A stretch of DNA of 17,744 nucleotides from Candidatus Gastranaerophilales bacterium. Lineage in GTDB: Bacteria > Cyanobacteriota > Vampirovibrionia > Gastranaerophilales > Gastranaerophilaceae. Below the pieces are notes generated by a model that saw nothing but the letters and a program-made list of their open reading frames with translations, ran no database searches and had not been told where the DNA came from. The position numbers and the translations under genes are program-made. Each line of letters starts with the position of its first letter. Position 1 is the stretch's first letter. Where the stretch lies: positions 1-17,744 of the forward strand of contig CAJULH010000041.1 of assembly GCA_910587175.1 (NCBI GenBank). Reading direction: 5' to 3'. Below, piece after piece: positions 1 to 7,296 of this stretch.

Positions 1-219
1 CAACTTCTTTTGAAATTTCTTCATCGTACATTGATGTTAAAATATTTCTAATAATTACATTTTATCAATACATTTCTGTTAGATATATAGTGATAAAAAA
101 TAAGGCAAAAAATTACTCGTTCAAAAAAATCATATTAAAATTTGAGTCTTCTTGGCAAAAATTTAAAACACGTTTATAATGATTACTAAGGTTACAAAAC
201 AATGCGCTTTTGCATTGAA

Positions 220-244
220 TTTTTCTGCGCCCTATGCAGAAAAA
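220..244. repeat. Hairpin-forming inverted repeat, 9-bp arms
   Basis: Arms TTTTTCTGC (220-228) and GCAGAAAAA (236-244) are perfectly complementary around a 7-base loop. On either strand the stem ends in a run of five U, so it could act as a weak bidirectional terminator. It lies about 160 bases past the stop of the GT5-like gene. Confidence 0.45.
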
Positions 245-293
245 TCGGTTACAATCAGCACCCGAAAAGTTGTTTGTATAATGCTTATTGATG

Positions 294-324
294 TACGGCA
301 TAGATAGTTGTTATCTATGCCGTA
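294..324 (-). terminator. Perfect 13-bp hairpin downstream of the GT5-like gene
   Basis: Arms TACGGCATAGATA (294-306) and TATCTATGCCGTA (312-324) pair perfectly around the loop GTTGT. It lies 84 bases past the GT5-like stop codon on the minus strand. The stem is strong enough to stop or stabilise a transcript end, but no U tract follows on either strand. It is therefore not a textbook intrinsic terminator and could instead be a 3'-end stabiliser or an extragenic palindrome. Confidence 0.4.
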
Positions 325-407
325 AGCCGATTTTATACCCTAATAAAGAGTTTTATATTCTTTGCTCTTGTACCTGCTTGTCGTGAAAACACCAGTTAAA
401 TACAATA

Positions 408-3400
408 TCATGCCATTTTCTGAAAATGCTGTGCAAATCTGTTATCAGGCGCAATTACAGGTATTTGCGGCTGATAAGTGGTCTGGGTTGTATTCATAGA
501 TTGCGTTTCAGGCACAGAATTAGTTTTATTTTTATCATCTTTAGCTTTAGTGTAAATCAGCGCAGCAGCGGCACCAACAGCAGCCAATGCACCTATTGCA
601 GCAAGAGCTTTCTTATCGGTAATTGTGCTTGTAATGCTTGTCAAAAAGCCTTTTTTACCGAAGCCTGGAGCATAAGAAGAAGCTTGTCGCGCATTATTTG
701 CCGGTGCATTCTTAATTGCATCGGTAATGCCATCCAGCTTATCACCTATTTGTTTTACATTTTGACTCAAGCTTTCGAGCGCTTTTGAATCAACAGCTGT
801 CGCACCTTTAATATCTCCTGCTGAAGCTACTGCCTCTTTAACTTCACCGCCGGGAATATAAAAGTCGCCGGCATCAATCATTCTTGTATTTACAATATCT
901 TCGTCAAACTGGAATATCATCTTAGGTGCAGTTGCCGGTGCATCAGGCATAACGTGACGTCTGCAATACAATTCTGCACTTGATAATTCTTTGCCGGTTT
1001 TCGGATCTACACCGTTTAATGCACCATTGCCCATCCAAGTTGTATTTAATTCAAGCTGGCTTTTGAATATCTTTTCAGCCATTTCAGGATCAGCTGCATC
1101 GGCTACCGCTTGTTTCATAGCGGCAGATAATTCATCAGATAGAATATCTTCTTTTAAAGTCTGAAGAAGCGCTTGGTATTCGGGATTCATTGGCATTTCG
1201 GCAATAGCCCTTTTGTCAATCTCTCCTTGGGAAACTTTGCCACGAAAATCTTTTTTAACTTTCTCTAAAATTACATTATATTCTTTACCAAATTCTTCAA
1301 ACCGTGAGAAATTATCGCTTGAATATGGAAAGTCAGCCATCAATTTGCTTTTTGCAGCATCATCCAGCTTTTTAGTCTTGGTTGCAAAAAGTTCAACCAC
1401 GTTGTCAATCTTTTCCTTTGGCATAAAGAATTCATTTGTAGATTTATAACCATTGACAATAGAACCCTCAGGAGCAGTTCTTGGGTCAAATACTTTTTGG
1501 GCAAAACCTTGAGTATTCATGGTAATTGGTGTAGCAAAATATTTCTGTGCCTCAAGGTCTGTTAAACCGCATGGTTCAAACCTTGATGTAAAGAGTGCAA
1601 AATCAGCAGCGCTGGACATAGCATAGCCAGGTGCAAAACCATTTATAAATACCACACGACCTTTTAATGCAGCATCAGACTCTACAAGACTCATCAATTC
1701 TTGTATTCTCATTGCTTCAGCTGTTCCCTTTGGTAATTCACCACCTAAAACAAGTACTGCATTACTACCTTCTTTGGTTTTGGCAAATTTAATAAATGAT
1801 TCAAGTGCAATTGGATGTCCTTTTTGAAAATCTCCTCTTCCCCAGGAAACAAATAACGGTACATCTTCGCCAGCCTTAATCCGCTGTACTATGCCAGGAT
1901 TTATACTTCCCATAAGTGACAAATCCCTTCCGGGAAGTCCTGCAATAGCATATTTATTATCAGGATCATAGGCAAATCTTTCCAAAAAGCTGATTTTATT
2001 ATGTCTTTTGGCAATTTTTGCCGTTTGCAAATTAGATTCCGTAGCACTGTTTATAAGAGCTTTTTCTGCTTCAGTTACCTCTAAAATCGGTCCCCTCTCC
2101 ACATCAATGGAAGTAATTTTACGCTTAAAAACATCAGGCAAAAGTTCAAGCTGATTATTTTTGTTTATAACCACATCTTCAACTTTTGTTGGATCGGCAG
2201 AATCTTGAATATGAAAAGTTATACTCTTAACATCAATTTTGTCGCTTGACCTTAACATATCAGAAACGGAAGTAATCATTTCATCCACTGTTGCACCCTC
2301 TTTAAACTGCAAGGGTTCAACTGTAGATCCAATTGCTTTTTTCATATCATCAAGCGCATATGTAACATACGGACGAATCAGAATATCGTTTTCAACGGGA
2401 TAATTCGGCATATGAACATCACGAACAACATGCTGCGTTGTATATCCGCCAAGACCAAGCTTTTTAAAGGCTGAAACACTTTCATCTTCAAAGCCGTTTA
2501 TAATACCGCCAACCTTACCCTGATCATAAAGTTCTTTCCAAAGGGGCTGCAATGGCGTAACATCAGGGTTTTCTGCCATAGATTTTGCATATTCCTGCGA
2601 AACGGTATTTACATAGCCATAACCGTTCTTAACATGCTGCAACATAACCATATTTGGGTTGGTATTGTTATTTGCATCCTGATAACCTTTAACAAAACGT
2701 TTGAAGTAATCTTCTTCCCTTCCGATTTGTAAAGCAAAATTATATTCGGGACTTTTTCTTACCATCTCGATTTGTTCTGGTGATGCCATAGCAAGAAAAA
2801 TCTCCTTGGGAGAACATTCTCCGCAATATACGGCACCGGTATTGTGGAAGACACCGGTTGTTTTTGCGCCTTCAAAGAATTTATCACCAGCCTGGGATTT
2901 TTGGGCAATAAATTCAGGAACAAGCATAGTCTGGGAATCGGAGCAAATAATAGTTTCGGCATCTATACCTGCTTTTTCAACAGCTTCTACAACACCTTTT
3001 GAAAACATGTGATACGGTTGTTTGCTTGTATAAGCATCAGTTAAAGCCTTAGCCCTGCCATCAGGCGCCATACCGCGAAGCTGATCTGCAGACAATGCCT
3101 TTTCCAATTTCACTTTTTCCGGCGGCTCACTGCAATAATCACCGTTTGCATAGGCTTTCGGCATACGGGCGGTACCATCCGTATAGAGCATATAAACATC
3201 AATATTATCTTTGCCTTGAAGTGCCGGATGATCAACTACTTTAAACATTTTTACAGGAGTTGACTTAGTAGCGCCCCACTGCATATCGGTTGAAACAACT
3301 TCTTGGAGTTTTGTTACAGCTTTTTTATCAGCAGCAAGAGCAGCCTTGTCGTATGCGTATTTTTTAGCATCGGCTTCATTTATCCAAATCGGCTGCCCGG

Positions 3401-3788
3401 CTATGGTGCGTACAGAAACGGAGTTATTATCGCCCAATTCCCCATTGTAATAAGGAATAACAAGGCTCACTTTTGATTTGCCATCGCCAAGTGCAGCAGC
3501 TATGTCAGGATATTGAGCCTTCAATTGGTCAAACCAATCTGCAGTATTCATATAATCTTTGCCGACAGTTGCAACACCACCAACTTTCATCCAGGGCGGC
3601 AATTCAGCCAAAACATAAAGCACGTGCCCCTTGTTTTTAATTCCACCAAAGGTAATAACAGAATGAGGAGCAGAAACCTGATTGACGCTATTATTAAACG
3701 TATTAGATTTTACAGCAGAAACCCCCGAAACTGCATTATTTTGGGACGCTAAAAGATGAGCTTGATTTTGCAAAGCGGTAATTTTCAT
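408..3788 (-). CDS. Large GT5-type glycogen/starch synthase-like glycosyltransferase with C-terminal membrane anchor
   Basis: This is a 1126-residue protein with a recognisable but divergent glycosyltransferase-5 core, the family that adds ADP-(or UDP-)glucose to alpha-glucan. Visible landmarks are KVGG (68-71, the KxGG nucleotide-sugar loop), FHNTGAVYCG (314-323, where GlgA has its active-site His), YVNTVSQEYA (392-401), GIINGFEDE (428-436), R651 and K656 spaced as the GlgA Arg/Lys pair, and FEPCGLTDLE (737-746) with the conserved Glu. Typical GlgA is about 480 residues. Here there is a polar 40-residue N-terminal leader ending in ITFGG (45-49), an insertion of about 200 residues between the two GT-B lobes (about 437-640), a C-terminal extension, one hydrophobic segment (about 1060-1079) and a 47-residue polar tail. 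A weak AGG lies about 8 bases before the ATG. Catalytic residues appear intact, so activity is plausible, but donor and acceptor are unknown. Confidence 0.8.
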   Translation of the reverse strand: MKITALQNQAHLLASQNNAVSGVSAVKSNTFNNSVNQVSAPHSVITFGGIKNKGHVLYVLAELPPWMKVGGVATVGKDYMNTADWFDQLKAQYPDIAAALGDGKSKVSLVIPYYNGELGDNNSVSVRTIAGQPIWINEADAKKYAYDKAALAADKKAVTKLQEVVSTDMQWGATKSTPVKMFKVVDHPALQGKDNIDVYMLYTDGTARMPKAYANGDYCSEPPEKVKLEKALSADQLRGMAPDGRAKALTDAYTSKQPYHMFSKGVVEAVEKAGIDAETIICSDSQTMLVPEFIAQKSQAGDKFFEGAKTTGVFHNTGAVYCGECSPKEIFLAMASPEQIEMVRKSPEYNFALQIGREEDYFKRFVKGYQDANNNTNPNMVMLQHVKNGYGYVNTVSQEYAKSMAENPDVTPLQPLWKELYDQGKVGGIINGFEDESVSAFKKLGLGGYTTQHVVRDVHMPNYPVENDILIRPYVTYALDDMKKAIGSTVEPLQFKEGATVDEMITSVSDMLRSSDKIDVKSITFHIQDSADPTKVEDVVINKNNQLELLPDVFKRKITSIDVERGPILEVTEAEKALINSATESNLQTAKIAKRHNKISFLERFAYDPDNKYAIAGLPGRDLSLMGSINPGIVQRIKAGEDVPLFVSWGRGDFQKGHPIALESFIKFAKTKEGSNAVLVLGGELPKGTAEAMRIQELMSLVESDAALKGRVVFINGFAPGYAMSSAADFALFTSRFEPCGLTDLEAQKYFATPITMNTQGFAQKVFDPRTAPEGSIVNGYKSTNEFFMPKEKIDNVVELFATKTKKLDDAAKSKLMADFPYSSDNFSRFEEFGKEYNVILEKVKKDFRGKVSQGEIDKRAIAEMPMNPEYQALLQTLKEDILSDELSAAMKQAVADAADPEMAEKIFKSQLELNTTWMGNGALNGVDPKTGKELSSAELYCRRHVMPDAPATAPKMIFQFDEDIVNTRMIDAGDFYIPGGEVKEAVASAGDIKGATAVDSKALESLSQNVKQIGDKLDGITDAIKNAPANNARQASSYAPGFGKKGFLTSITSTITDKKALAAIGALAAVGAAAALIYTKAKDDKNKTNSVPETQSMNTTQTTYQPQIPVIAPDNRFAQHFQKMA

Positions 3789-3940
3789 AAAACTTTACCT
3801 ACACAACACTAAACACTAACTATATACACAAAAACATGTAAACGAATTAAATTGCCAAAGTTATGTAAATTTTTGTAAAATTTCTTTAACATTGACGTTA
3901 TTTAAGCTTTATACACCTATTCACATAAAATAAGAAATAT

Positions 3941-3975
3941 ATGCTTCCCCAAAAAGATATGCACATTTGGGGCAT
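3941..3975. repeat. Inverted repeat, CCCCAAA/TTTGGGG
   Basis: Arms CCCCAAA (3947-3953) and TTTGGGG (3966-3972) flank a 12-base loop, and ATG (3941-3943)/CAT (3973-3975) can extend the stem past a 3-base bulge. It lies in the 288-base gap between the GT5-like and flavodiiron genes. Function is unknown. It could be a second transcript-end hairpin or part of the GT5-like gene's upstream region. Confidence 0.35.
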
Positions 3976-3998
3976 CTCTCTAAAAGGTTTACACTAAA

Positions 3999-4054
3999 AG
4001 TGCTGCACATTTTACCAAACTTTTAAATTAAAGTTCCAAAAAACGTGCAGCACT
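3999..4054 (-). terminator. 10-bp inverted repeat after the flavodiiron gene, possible terminator
   Basis: Arms AGTGCTGCAC (3999-4008) and GTGCAGCACT (4045-4054) are perfectly complementary. The 36-base loop contains a second self-complementary pair (AACTTT/AAAGTT), giving a nested stem. On the minus strand it follows the flavodiiron stop codon by about 20 bases, and the stem is followed by TTTAG, a short U run. The long loop is unusual for an intrinsic terminator. Confidence 0.4.
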
Positions 4055-4076
4055 GATATTAACAAAAAATATTTTA

Positions 4077-5261
4077 TTATACAAGCCCCAAATTTTTATG
4101 AGCTTCAAATATTGATTCCACAAGGGCATCAAGGGAAATAAAATCTTCTTCTTTAGGTTTTCCTTTAACCAAAACGGGGTCTAAAACTTCAAGTTTTAGA
4201 CTTGAGAGCATGCTACCTAATTTTCCAAATAAATCCCCGCCCCAGCCATATGAACCTATAAATGAAGCATATTTAGCCTTTGGTTTTAGAAGATTTGCAA
4301 TATAAGCTACATTCGCAGCAGCCGGATGCGGGCTTGCAAGCACCATTGAAACACCAATTACAATAGTTGCAGCATCAACAAGATTCATTGCAATTTCCCC
4401 TAAATCAGAACCAACAACATCAAAACATAGGGTTTTAATCCCTTTTGCTTCGAGCTTTTGCTTCATATAAAAAGCCATTTCTTCAACACTTTTATACATT
4501 GAAACATACGGAATTAAAACAAGATTCTTAGCTTCATCAGACGTCCAGTCTCTGTATAAATCCAAAATAAACTCAGGCTTATCATGCAAAGGACCATGAC
4601 TTGGACAAATCATTGCAGGCTTCATTTCATCAATCATTTTTACATACTTTTTACACATGGGACGAAATGGCATCATAATCTCAGCATAGTATCTTTTAGC
4701 AGATGAAATAAGCATATCATCATTCTTGGAAAATAAATCTTCAAAGGGAAGATGCGCCCCAAGAAAATCGCAGGTAAAAAGAATATTATCCTCTACAATA
4801 CGTGTAAACATTGTATCTGGCCAATGCACACCGGGTGCAATATTAAACTCCAGAGTTTTATCTCCCAAAGAAAGAGTATCTTTATCTTTTATAACTATAA
4901 TTCTATCCTCGGGAATAAGAAGCATTTCCCTGATATTTCCTTTACAAACAGGATTTGTTACAACTTTTGCATCTTTATATTTTTCAAGCAAAAGCGGAAT
5001 AGAGCCTGAATGATCTTGTTCGCCATGATTTGCAATAATATAATCAATATTTTCAATACCGTTTTCTTCAAGATTTTTAAGATAATCTTTACCAAATGGC
5101 GGATACATAGTATCAATTATTGCAGTCTTTTCAGAACCCTTTACCAGATAAGAATTATATGTGGTACCATTTTCCAAAGGAATTAATTCATCAAAAATCA
5201 CTCTGTCGACATCATTAAGCCCGCAATAATAAATATTTTCTTTAATTTGCTTAAATTTCAT
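4077..5261 (-). CDS. Flavodiiron protein (A-type flavoprotein, FprA family)
   Basis: Cytoplasmic enzymes of this family reduce O2 to water and/or NO to N2O at a diiron site, taking electrons from rubredoxin or F420 through FMN. Numbered from the chosen start (394 residues), the N-terminal metallo-beta-lactamase-like domain carries the diiron ligands: HGEQDH (H79, E81, D83, H84), H146 in GVHWPD, D165 in CDFLGAH and H222 in SHGP. From about residue 247 a flavodoxin domain follows, with YVSMYKS (252-258) as the FMN phosphate loop and GSYGWGG (336-342). There is no C-terminal rubredoxin or flavin reductase domain, so electrons must come from a separate partner. The start at 5261 is preferred over the ATG 12 bases upstream because that upstream ATG overlaps a GAGG Shine-Dalgarno site ideally spaced (6 bases) from the second ATG. 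Substrate preference (O2 or NO) cannot be read from sequence alone. Confidence 0.93.
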   Translation of the reverse strand: MKFKQIKENIYYCGLNDVDRVIFDELIPLENGTTYNSYLVKGSEKTAIIDTMYPPFGKDYLKNLEENGIENIDYIIANHGEQDHSGSIPLLLEKYKDAKVVTNPVCKGNIREMLLIPEDRIIVIKDKDTLSLGDKTLEFNIAPGVHWPDTMFTRIVEDNILFTCDFLGAHLPFEDLFSKNDDMLISSAKRYYAEIMMPFRPMCKKYVKMIDEMKPAMICPSHGPLHDKPEFILDLYRDWTSDEAKNLVLIPYVSMYKSVEEMAFYMKQKLEAKGIKTLCFDVVGSDLGEIAMNLVDAATIVIGVSMVLASPHPAAANVAYIANLLKPKAKYASFIGSYGWGGDLFGKLGSMLSSLKLEVLDPVLVKGKPKEEDFISLDALVESIFEAHKNLGLV

Positions 5262-5280
5262 AAAAAACCTCATAAATTTA

Positions 5281-5310
5281 ACTATAAGTTCAATCTTAAA
5301 TTTAACACAA
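5281..5310 (-). promoter_or_regulatory. Possible promoter of the flavodiiron gene
   Basis: On the minus strand TTGTGT (5305-5310) and TATAGT (5281-5286) are separated by 18 bases, about 20 bases before the start codon. The -10 is good and the -35 weak. In so A+T-rich a region this match carries limited weight. Confidence 0.35.
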
Positions 5311-5415
5311 AAACGACAAAACCAAAGAAAAACTGAGAAGTATCCAGGAAAAAGATATTAAGAATTATAATATTATTTCATTTGCAAAAATGCTTGTTCT
5401 ACAAGGAATAAAGAA

Positions 5416-5488
5416 AGCCGATAAAGGGATTCGAACCCTTGACCTACGCATTACGAATGCGCCGCTCTACCAGCTGAGCTATATCGGC
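5416..5488 (-). tRNA. tRNA-Thr, anticodon CGU
   Basis: On the minus strand the acceptor arm GCCGATA pairs with TATCGGC. The D arm (GCTC/GAGC), the anticodon stem GCGCA/TGCGT and the T arm around TTCGAAT all fold. The anticodon loop TTCGTAA places CGT at 34-36, reading ACG. Discriminator base 73 is U. The 3' CCA is not encoded and must be added enzymatically. The gene stands alone, pointing away from trpD, with its own -10 box upstream. Confidence 0.95.
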
Positions 5489-5505
5489 ATGGGGTATTCA
5501 TTAAG

Positions 5506-5511
5506 ATTATA
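5506..5511 (-). promoter_or_regulatory. -10 box of the tRNA-Thr gene
   Basis: A perfect TATAAT on the minus strand ends 17 bases before the mature tRNA 5' end, leaving a leader of about 10 bases for RNase P. No good -35 hexamer is visible. It lies back to back with the predicted trpD promoter. Confidence 0.5.
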
Positions 5512-5522
5512 CAACAAAAAAA

Positions 5523-5550
5523 TTGAAGAAAAATATTCCTGCAGTATAAT
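5523..5550 (+). promoter_or_regulatory. Predicted trpD promoter
   Basis: TTGAAG (5523-5528) and a perfect TATAAT (5545-5550) are 16 bases apart on the plus strand. Transcription from here would start near 5557 and give trpD a leader of about 205 bases. The region overlaps the upstream part of the divergent tRNA-Thr promoter. Confidence 0.5.
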
Positions 5551-5652
5551 AACCAAGCACATCAGACATTTTAAAGACCTCCTGACAAACAAAATCAAAA
5601 TATTTTTTATTTAAACTAATATTGCAGCAAAATACAATGATGGCATCTTAAC

Positions 5653-5682
5653 AAATGCAAAACATTGCATTTACAATGTTTT
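5653..5682 (+). promoter_or_regulatory. Overlapping, mutually exclusive hairpins in the trpD leader
   Basis: AAATGCA (5653-5659) can pair with TGCATTT (5666-5672). Alternatively AAAACATTG (5659-5667) can pair with CAATGTTTT (5674-5682), but not at the same time. This is the geometry of a switch or attenuator. Against that, the stems are A/T-rich, the second hairpin has almost no U tail beyond its stem, and no Trp-rich leader peptide is present. Regulation is only a possibility. Confidence 0.25.
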
Positions 5683-5761
5683 TGGACTACAATTTCACGC
5701 GGAATTCATTCACGTAAAAAATAAGAAAAAATAATAGAAAATTTCCTGGAAATTATAGAAA

Positions 5762-6802
5762 ATGATTACAAATGCAATAACAACAGCGATTTCAAAGCTT
5801 GTAGAAGCTAAAGACCTTGAATTTGAAGAAATTCAAAGAGTCATAGAGCAAATAACAGAAGGAAATGCCACAAATGCCCAAATAGCAGCATTTTTGACTG
5901 CCCTAAGAATAAAGGGTGAAACTGTTCAGGAAATAACTGCTGCCGCAAGCGTAATGAAGAATAAAAGCATACCGCTTGATATAGGAACTCCCGAAGCAAT
6001 TGATATGGTGGGCACAGGAGGGGACTGCGCAGACACGTTTAATATTTCAACAACAGCAGTATTCATAGCTGCTGCAGCAGGATGTAAAGTTGCAAAACAC
6101 GGAAACCGCTCTGTATCAAGCAAATCCGGAGCTGCAGATGTACTGGAAGCCTTAGGTGCAAATATAAATCTTTCACCATCCGACAATATAGAAATCTTTA
6201 AAAAAATCGGAATTTGTTTTATGTTTGCGCCAAATTATCACCCCTGCATGAATTTTGTAGCAAGCGTGCGGCAAGAAATAACTATAAGGACGCTTTTTAA
6301 TATACTTGGACCACTCGTAAATCCTGCCCATACAAAAAAGCAGCTCATTGGAGTTTACGACAGAAAGCTGGTTAAGCCAATTGCCGAAGTACTTAAAAAT
6401 CTTGGCATTACAAGAGGAATGACCTATCATGGCATTGACGGACTAGATGAAGCAACAATTACAGGTGAAACTTTTATTTCAGAAATCAAAAATTCACAAA
6501 TAATTTCTTACAAAATTTCGCCAAAAGATTTTGGTCTAAAAACAGCATCATTAAGGGATTTTCAGGGTGGTAACGCATTAGAAAATGCAAAAATCATAAA
6601 AGATATATTCTCAGGCAAAGAAACCGGCGCAAAACGAGATATTGCAGTGCTTAATGCAGGTTTGGCAATTTATATTGCAGGTCAGGCAAAAGATATAAAT
6701 AGTGCTATAAAATTGGCAAATTCCTCTATCGATAATGGTTTAGCACAAAAAACCTTAAATGAATTTATTTTGCTTTCAAAAAGAGCAGAAAGTGCAAAAT
6801 AA
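5762..6802 (+). CDS. trpD: Anthranilate phosphoribosyltransferase
   Basis: TrpD transfers the phosphoribosyl group of PRPP to anthranilate, the second step of tryptophan synthesis from chorismate, in the cytoplasm. The 346-residue length is normal. Signature elements in order are GTGGD (84-88, PRPP diphosphate loop), NIST (94-97), KHGNRSVSSKSGAADVLEALG (112-132, acidic/metal and anthranilate region), the block NYHPCMNFVASVRQE with the following TIRTLFNILGPLVNP, and HGIDGLDE. No other trp gene is in the window, so the gene is not in a compact trp operon here. The ribosome binding site is poor (TGGAA about 12 bases upstream), but no alternative start preserves the N-terminal helical domain. The next gene downstream is convergent, 31 bases away. 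Confidence 0.96.
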   Translation: MITNAITTAISKLVEAKDLEFEEIQRVIEQITEGNATNAQIAAFLTALRIKGETVQEITAAASVMKNKSIPLDIGTPEAIDMVGTGGDCADTFNISTTAVFIAAAAGCKVAKHGNRSVSSKSGAADVLEALGANINLSPSDNIEIFKKIGICFMFAPNYHPCMNFVASVRQEITIRTLFNILGPLVNPAHTKKQLIGVYDRKLVKPIAEVLKNLGITRGMTYHGIDGLDEATITGETFISEIKNSQIISYKISPKDFGLKTASLRDFQGGNALENAKIIKDIFSGKETGAKRDIAVLNAGLAIYIAGQAKDINSAIKLANSSIDNGLAQKTLNEFILLSKRAESAK

Positions 6803-6833
6803 TAAAAATATACTTTAAAATTAACTGAATCAA

Positions 6834-7172
6834 TCAAAATATAACTTTTAAAATTTTATATTGCAGCAAAGCAAAAACAAAAAGAATACAAGCACCTGCC
6901 GCAAGGGAATATTCAAGTTTTTGAAATTTATTTAAAATAATAAAAACAGCAACCAAAAAGAAAAGCGTGGGCAGGGTACCCAAGATAGCAGACCGAATAA
7001 AGTTTATCAGCAAAAAAGTATCCGCTTTTTCAAAATGAAGCCAAAGGAGCGAAAGAACAATATTTACAGGCATCATAGCAATAAGTCCACCTATTAATGA
7101 AGTTTTCTTTGCAATTGTCGTAACTAAAATTATAAATAGTGAAGAAATAAGTGCCTTTAGTACTATGAACAT
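6834..7172 (-). CDS. Small integral membrane protein, DUF3147-like
   Basis: A 112-residue, almost wholly hydrophobic protein with about four predicted membrane segments. The N-terminal run KALISSLFIILVTTIAKKTS, followed by LIGGLIAMMPV and LLWLHFEKADT, resembles what I recall of DUF3147 proteins (a conserved IAKRSS-LLGGLIAxLP pattern, then WLYxExxD). Family assignment is from memory and moderate. The molecular function of that family is unknown to me. A GGGG stretch 5 bases before the ATG serves as a partial Shine-Dalgarno. The gene is monocistronic in appearance: trpD converges on its 3' side, and hydG upstream on the same strand is separated from it by a promoter with an operator-like palindrome, suggesting regulated expression. 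Confidence 0.7.
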   Translation of the reverse strand: MFIVLKALISSLFIILVTTIAKKTSLIGGLIAMMPVNIVLSLLWLHFEKADTFLLINFIRSAILGTLPTLFFLVAVFIILNKFQKLEYSLAAGACILFVFALLQYKILKVIF

Positions 7173-7198
7173 TTTATCCCCGCATTGCGTATCTCAAT

Positions 7199-7250
7199 AT
7201 TGTTAGTTTTACCTAACAATTAGGTTAACGAAAATACTTGTCTTTGTCAA
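7199..7250 (-). promoter_or_regulatory. Promoter with palindromic operator for the DUF3147-like gene
   Basis: On the minus strand a perfect -35 TTGACA (7245-7250) is followed after 17 bases by a poor -10, TAACCT (7222-7227). Directly downstream, over the expected start site, lies an inverted repeat with 8-bp arms ATTGTTAG/CTAACAAT around 6 bases (7199-7220). It overlaps a second repeat, ACCTAA/TTAGGT (7211-7225). A strong -35, a weak -10 and nested palindromes over the start site suggest repressor control. The regulator is not in the window. Confidence 0.5.
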
Positions 7251-7296
7251 GCAATAAAACAGAAAATAATATGGGACAAAGTGAGACAAAGCGCAG

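Larger units (their letters stand above)
1..407. other. Left-edge stretch without a convincing gene
   Basis: This A+T-rich stretch lies downstream of the GT5-like gene. No open frame in it looks coding. A short frame on the minus strand runs off the left edge from an ATG at 29-31 (it would read MYDEEISKEV) but has no ribosome binding site, so a partial gene there is only a possibility. The clear structures are inverted repeats at 220-244 and 294-324, listed separately. Confidence 0.5.

Noticed and set aside
113..301. 62-codon open frame on the minus strand
   Set aside because: It runs through both strong inverted repeats at 220-244 and 294-301, has no Shine-Dalgarno and an implausible Cys/Asn-rich composition.
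3806..3819. Tandem 7-mer ACACTAA x2 before the GT5-like start
   Set aside because: Two copies of a low-complexity 7-mer in A/T-rich DNA are not enough to call a repeat or binding site.
5261..5273. Upstream ATG as start of the flavodiiron protein
   Set aside because: It would add only MRFF, and its ATG overlaps the GAGG ribosome site that serves the second ATG.
5390..5614. 74-codon open frame on the plus strand
   Set aside because: It is antisense to tRNA-Thr. The peptide stretch GIRTLDLRITNAPLYQLSYIG is the familiar translation artefact of a tRNA gene.
5655..5717. 20-codon Phe-rich open frame (MQNIAFTMFLDYNF...) as a trpD leader peptide
   Set aside because: It has no Trp codon and no ribosome binding site, so it does not fit a tryptophan attenuator.
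7262..7285. Direct repeats of GACAAAG downstream of hydG
   Set aside because: They are short, with only two close copies and no known role. Possibly chance.
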